Below are positions 62,801-64,000 of a stretch of DNA of 64,000 nt, in pieces (the first letter of the stretch is position 1; every line of letters begins with the position of its first letter). The notes below the pieces were generated by a model that was given only the letters and a program-made list of their open reading frames with translations, ran no database searches and was not told the DNA's origin. Location of the stretch: positions 8,977 to 72,976 of the forward strand of contig QLIY01000666.1 of assembly GCA_003260075.1 (NCBI GenBank). The letters are read 5' to 3'. Made by a program: the position numbers and the translations under genes. Source of the stretch: Phallusia mammillata (taxonomy: Eukaryota; Chordata; Ascidiacea; Phlebobranchia; Ascidiidae).

Positions 62801-63840
62801 TCATTTGTGGACTAAGAGTAAAACGATCTTTTTCGGTTAAGGGCCAAAGGTCGGTTTAGGTCAAAAACGGTGATTTTCGGTCAGAGTTTTTAAAAGTTCA
62901 TTTTTGGTTGACGATTTAAGTTATTTTCCACCAAAAACGGGCGGGTTGGCGTATCTCGTGCGACTTTCGTTAAGAGAGCGGGATTTTTGATTGTCTTAAA
63001 ATGTTAAAATAAATAAAAAAATAGAAAACAAAACACCTTGCTTTTAACCTAAAATGTGGAAGGAGGGCATCAACTTGTATTTTACATGACAGGTGATCAA
63101 ACAAGTTTATTTTAACGTTTAATGTGGTCATTTGTGTCATTTAAACAACAACAATCTACTCAGTGAGTCTCAGTCCTCACTTATATAAGAAGCATCATGT
63201 TTACTTGACAATTTAAAACCGTGTAGAAAGTTGTCATGTAAAGTCTCAACTCCACTGACGAGCGATTTCAGGGGTTCTCCTGTCATCAGTGGTGAAGCCC
63301 TCACTCCGTCTTCCTTCTGCATAAAACATAAAGATATATTTAAAGTACGCCAGGCTCATTGAAGGCCTTTTATACTAAATCGAGCCGGTCTTTCAAACAT
63401 TCACCATATGGCAAAGCATTGGGTAGAAAAATCTAGCCTGTGGTGGGATTCGAACCTACGACAGGAGATTTTCACCACTAAGACTTCGAGACTTTAACAA
63501 ACAGTTTAATTAATGTTCATGTAAATGGTCACAAGTATGATGTGCTGTGACATAACAATATCCCAAAATGACACAACAAGCAATATGTCTCCTACATAAT
63601 AGCCTATATGTCATAAAAAAAAATTCAATGATATAACACTTTTGCTGAAAAACATGTAGTGTCATTTTTGGAACTTACACCATAAGGAACAGTTTGTTTT
63701 TGGACCAATTCATAAATGGGAACTGCTTTCAAAGTCTCATCCGCACTAGGGGTTTTCCCGTTACCGTTATCGGCTTTCTGCATATCCTCAGTGACGTCAC
63801 AATGCTGGTTGTTCTGTGACGCGACGACGACTTCGGCCAT
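53846..63840 (-). CDS. long-chain fatty acyl-CoA synthetase (ACSL1/5/6 type)
   Basis: Activates long-chain fatty acids to acyl-CoA via an acyl-AMP intermediate, usually on ER or outer mitochondrial membranes. Exons: 63840-63679, 63316-63205, 62657-62388, 62006-61798, 61404-61276, 61146-61043, 59846-59738, 59130-59003, 58466-58351, 58134-57952, 57185-57100, 56772-56656, 56127-55927 and 53983-53846, for 687 aa; human ACSL1 has about 698. Signatures: P-loop [11 protein letters not shown] near residue 263, [19 protein letters not shown] near 448, [10 protein letters not shown] near 520, and the fatty-acid motif [20 protein letters not shown] near 544. The C-terminal [13 protein letters not shown] carries the catalytic-Lys region. 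The N-terminus ([11 protein letters not shown]) lacks the strong membrane anchor seen in many vertebrate ACSL1 proteins; an alternative upstream start could lie beyond the G run. The last intron (53984-55926) contains a G-rich patchwork. Confidence 0.95.
54757..55735. repeat. G-padded patchwork of duplicated snippets in ACSL intron
   Basis: Within the last ACSL intron, 54981-55031 copies 54757-54807 exactly; 55182-55246 copies 53707-53772; 55257-55369 copies 56168-56280 with few mismatches. Each copied piece is bordered by a run of 9 to 17 G. A roughly 39-bp unit (CAAACTTCAGGAGG then ATCAAATTTGGATT) is repeated three times at 55508-55622, and a 40-bp unit (AAGCACTCTTTCTTGACC) twice at 55653-55733. 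Confidence 0.85.
57582..57900. mobile_element. hAT MITE (ACSL intron)
   Basis: A 319-bp element with termini CAGGGGTGTGCAACCTGCGG and GGTTGCACGCCCCTG, and exact 8-bp duplication GTTTAGAA at 57574-57581 and 57901-57908. The end resembles the truncated element at 104-145. Confidence 0.92.
58785..58968. mobile_element. retroelement insertion with inverted repeat and hammerhead-like core
   Basis: Flanked by a 12-bp direct repeat TGTAAATCAGCA (58773-58784 and 58969-58980). Arms 58780-58820 and 58879-58919 are a 41-bp inverted repeat with two mismatches. The loop contains CTGATGA (58861-58867), and CGAAAC (58888-58893) lies in the right arm. The long, non-8-bp target duplication fits a retroelement such as a Penelope-like element, not a hAT transposon. 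Confidence 0.6.
60701..60864. mobile_element. hAT MITE family A, copy 4 (ACSL intron)
   Basis: Termini CAGTGGTGGGATTCAAAC and AAATCCCACCACTG. The interior matches 39053-39232 and 47184-47423, with a small deletion. The target duplication is no longer recognisable. Confidence 0.8.
62690..62863 (+). repeat. short tandem array of AGGTCA-containing units (ACSL intron 2)
   Basis: Units of about 28 bp with GGTTATAATAGGTCATAGTC and variants repeat four to five times, and the array ends with AGGTCG GTTT AGGTCA at 62848-62863. The AGGTCA hexamer is the nuclear-receptor half-site; whether it is bound is unknown. Confidence 0.55.
63438..63482 (-). repeat. tRNA-like 3' half
   Basis: On the minus strand, CTGTCGTAGGTTCGAATCCC then ACCACAGGC resembles an anticodon-arm remnant plus T-arm with a good B-box. 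No intact 5' half is present, so it is likely a SINE relic. Confidence 0.4.
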
Positions 63841-63940
63841 TGTTACGCAGTTATATAAACGTCAAAGCATTAAACAAACCTGGCTGTGAATGCGAAAGAA
63901 ATGTCGTAAACCAAACTAGCCACTGTTGCTTGCGAAATGT

Positions 63941-63941
<1 letters not shown>

Positions 63942-64000
<59 letters not shown>
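63942..64000. repeat. poly(G) run at window edge
   Basis: At least 59 consecutive G, cut by the window end, about 100 bp upstream of the ACSL start codon. Same nature as the run at 14897-14965. Confidence 0.9.

Overview
The window is metazoan nuclear DNA with intron-rich genes (introns mostly 0.1 to 2.7 kb), AT-rich introns and spacers, and many short non-autonomous transposons. Protein similarity, moderate intron size and a divergent Wnt suggest an invertebrate deuterostome, and an ascidian tunicate is my best guess. That assignment is inference; no ribosomal or mitochondrial marker is present. I spliced exons by hand, using GT/GC-AG borders and codon phase.

Layout, left to right. (1) 231-6275 minus: a Pro/Gln/Ser/Met-rich, coactivator-like protein of unknown family, at least 1189 codons, running off the left edge. 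(2) 9240-11287 minus: NDUFV2, the 24 kDa Fe-S subunit of complex I. (3) 13480-17927 plus: a secreted Wnt ligand whose third coding exon is broken by a 69-base G run. (4) 18.27-20.10 kb: a nest of hAT-like elements and large perfect palindromes. (5) 20681-24892 plus: CCT6, chaperonin subunit zeta. (6) 25594-26115 minus: a small single-exon gene of unknown function. (7) 26920-40568 plus: cytosolic carboxypeptidase 2/3 (AGBL2/3), a tubulin deglutamylase or detyrosinase type enzyme. (8) 41780-51458 plus: a long exon series in compatible phase, either a distal 3' extension of AGBL or a separate uncharacterised gene. (9) 53846-63840 minus: a long-chain acyl-CoA synthetase (ACSL1/5/6 type).

The genes are mostly unrelated housekeeping or signalling genes and do not form a functional cluster. 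One possible pairing is the divergent arrangement of the small gene at 25.6-26.1 kb and AGBL, which share about 800 bp of upstream DNA.

The repeat fraction is rich: several hAT MITE families with exact 8-bp target duplications, a TA-flanked mariner/pogo-like element, a tRNA-derived SINE family, a retroelement fragment with a hammerhead-like core inside a 41-bp inverted repeat, and a polycystin channel exon fragment in an intron. Some structures may be assembly artefacts: long G runs at 14.9 kb and at the right edge, a G-padded patchwork of duplicated snippets at 54.7-55.5 kb, and an exact 103-bp duplication between 1-103 and 6352-6454.
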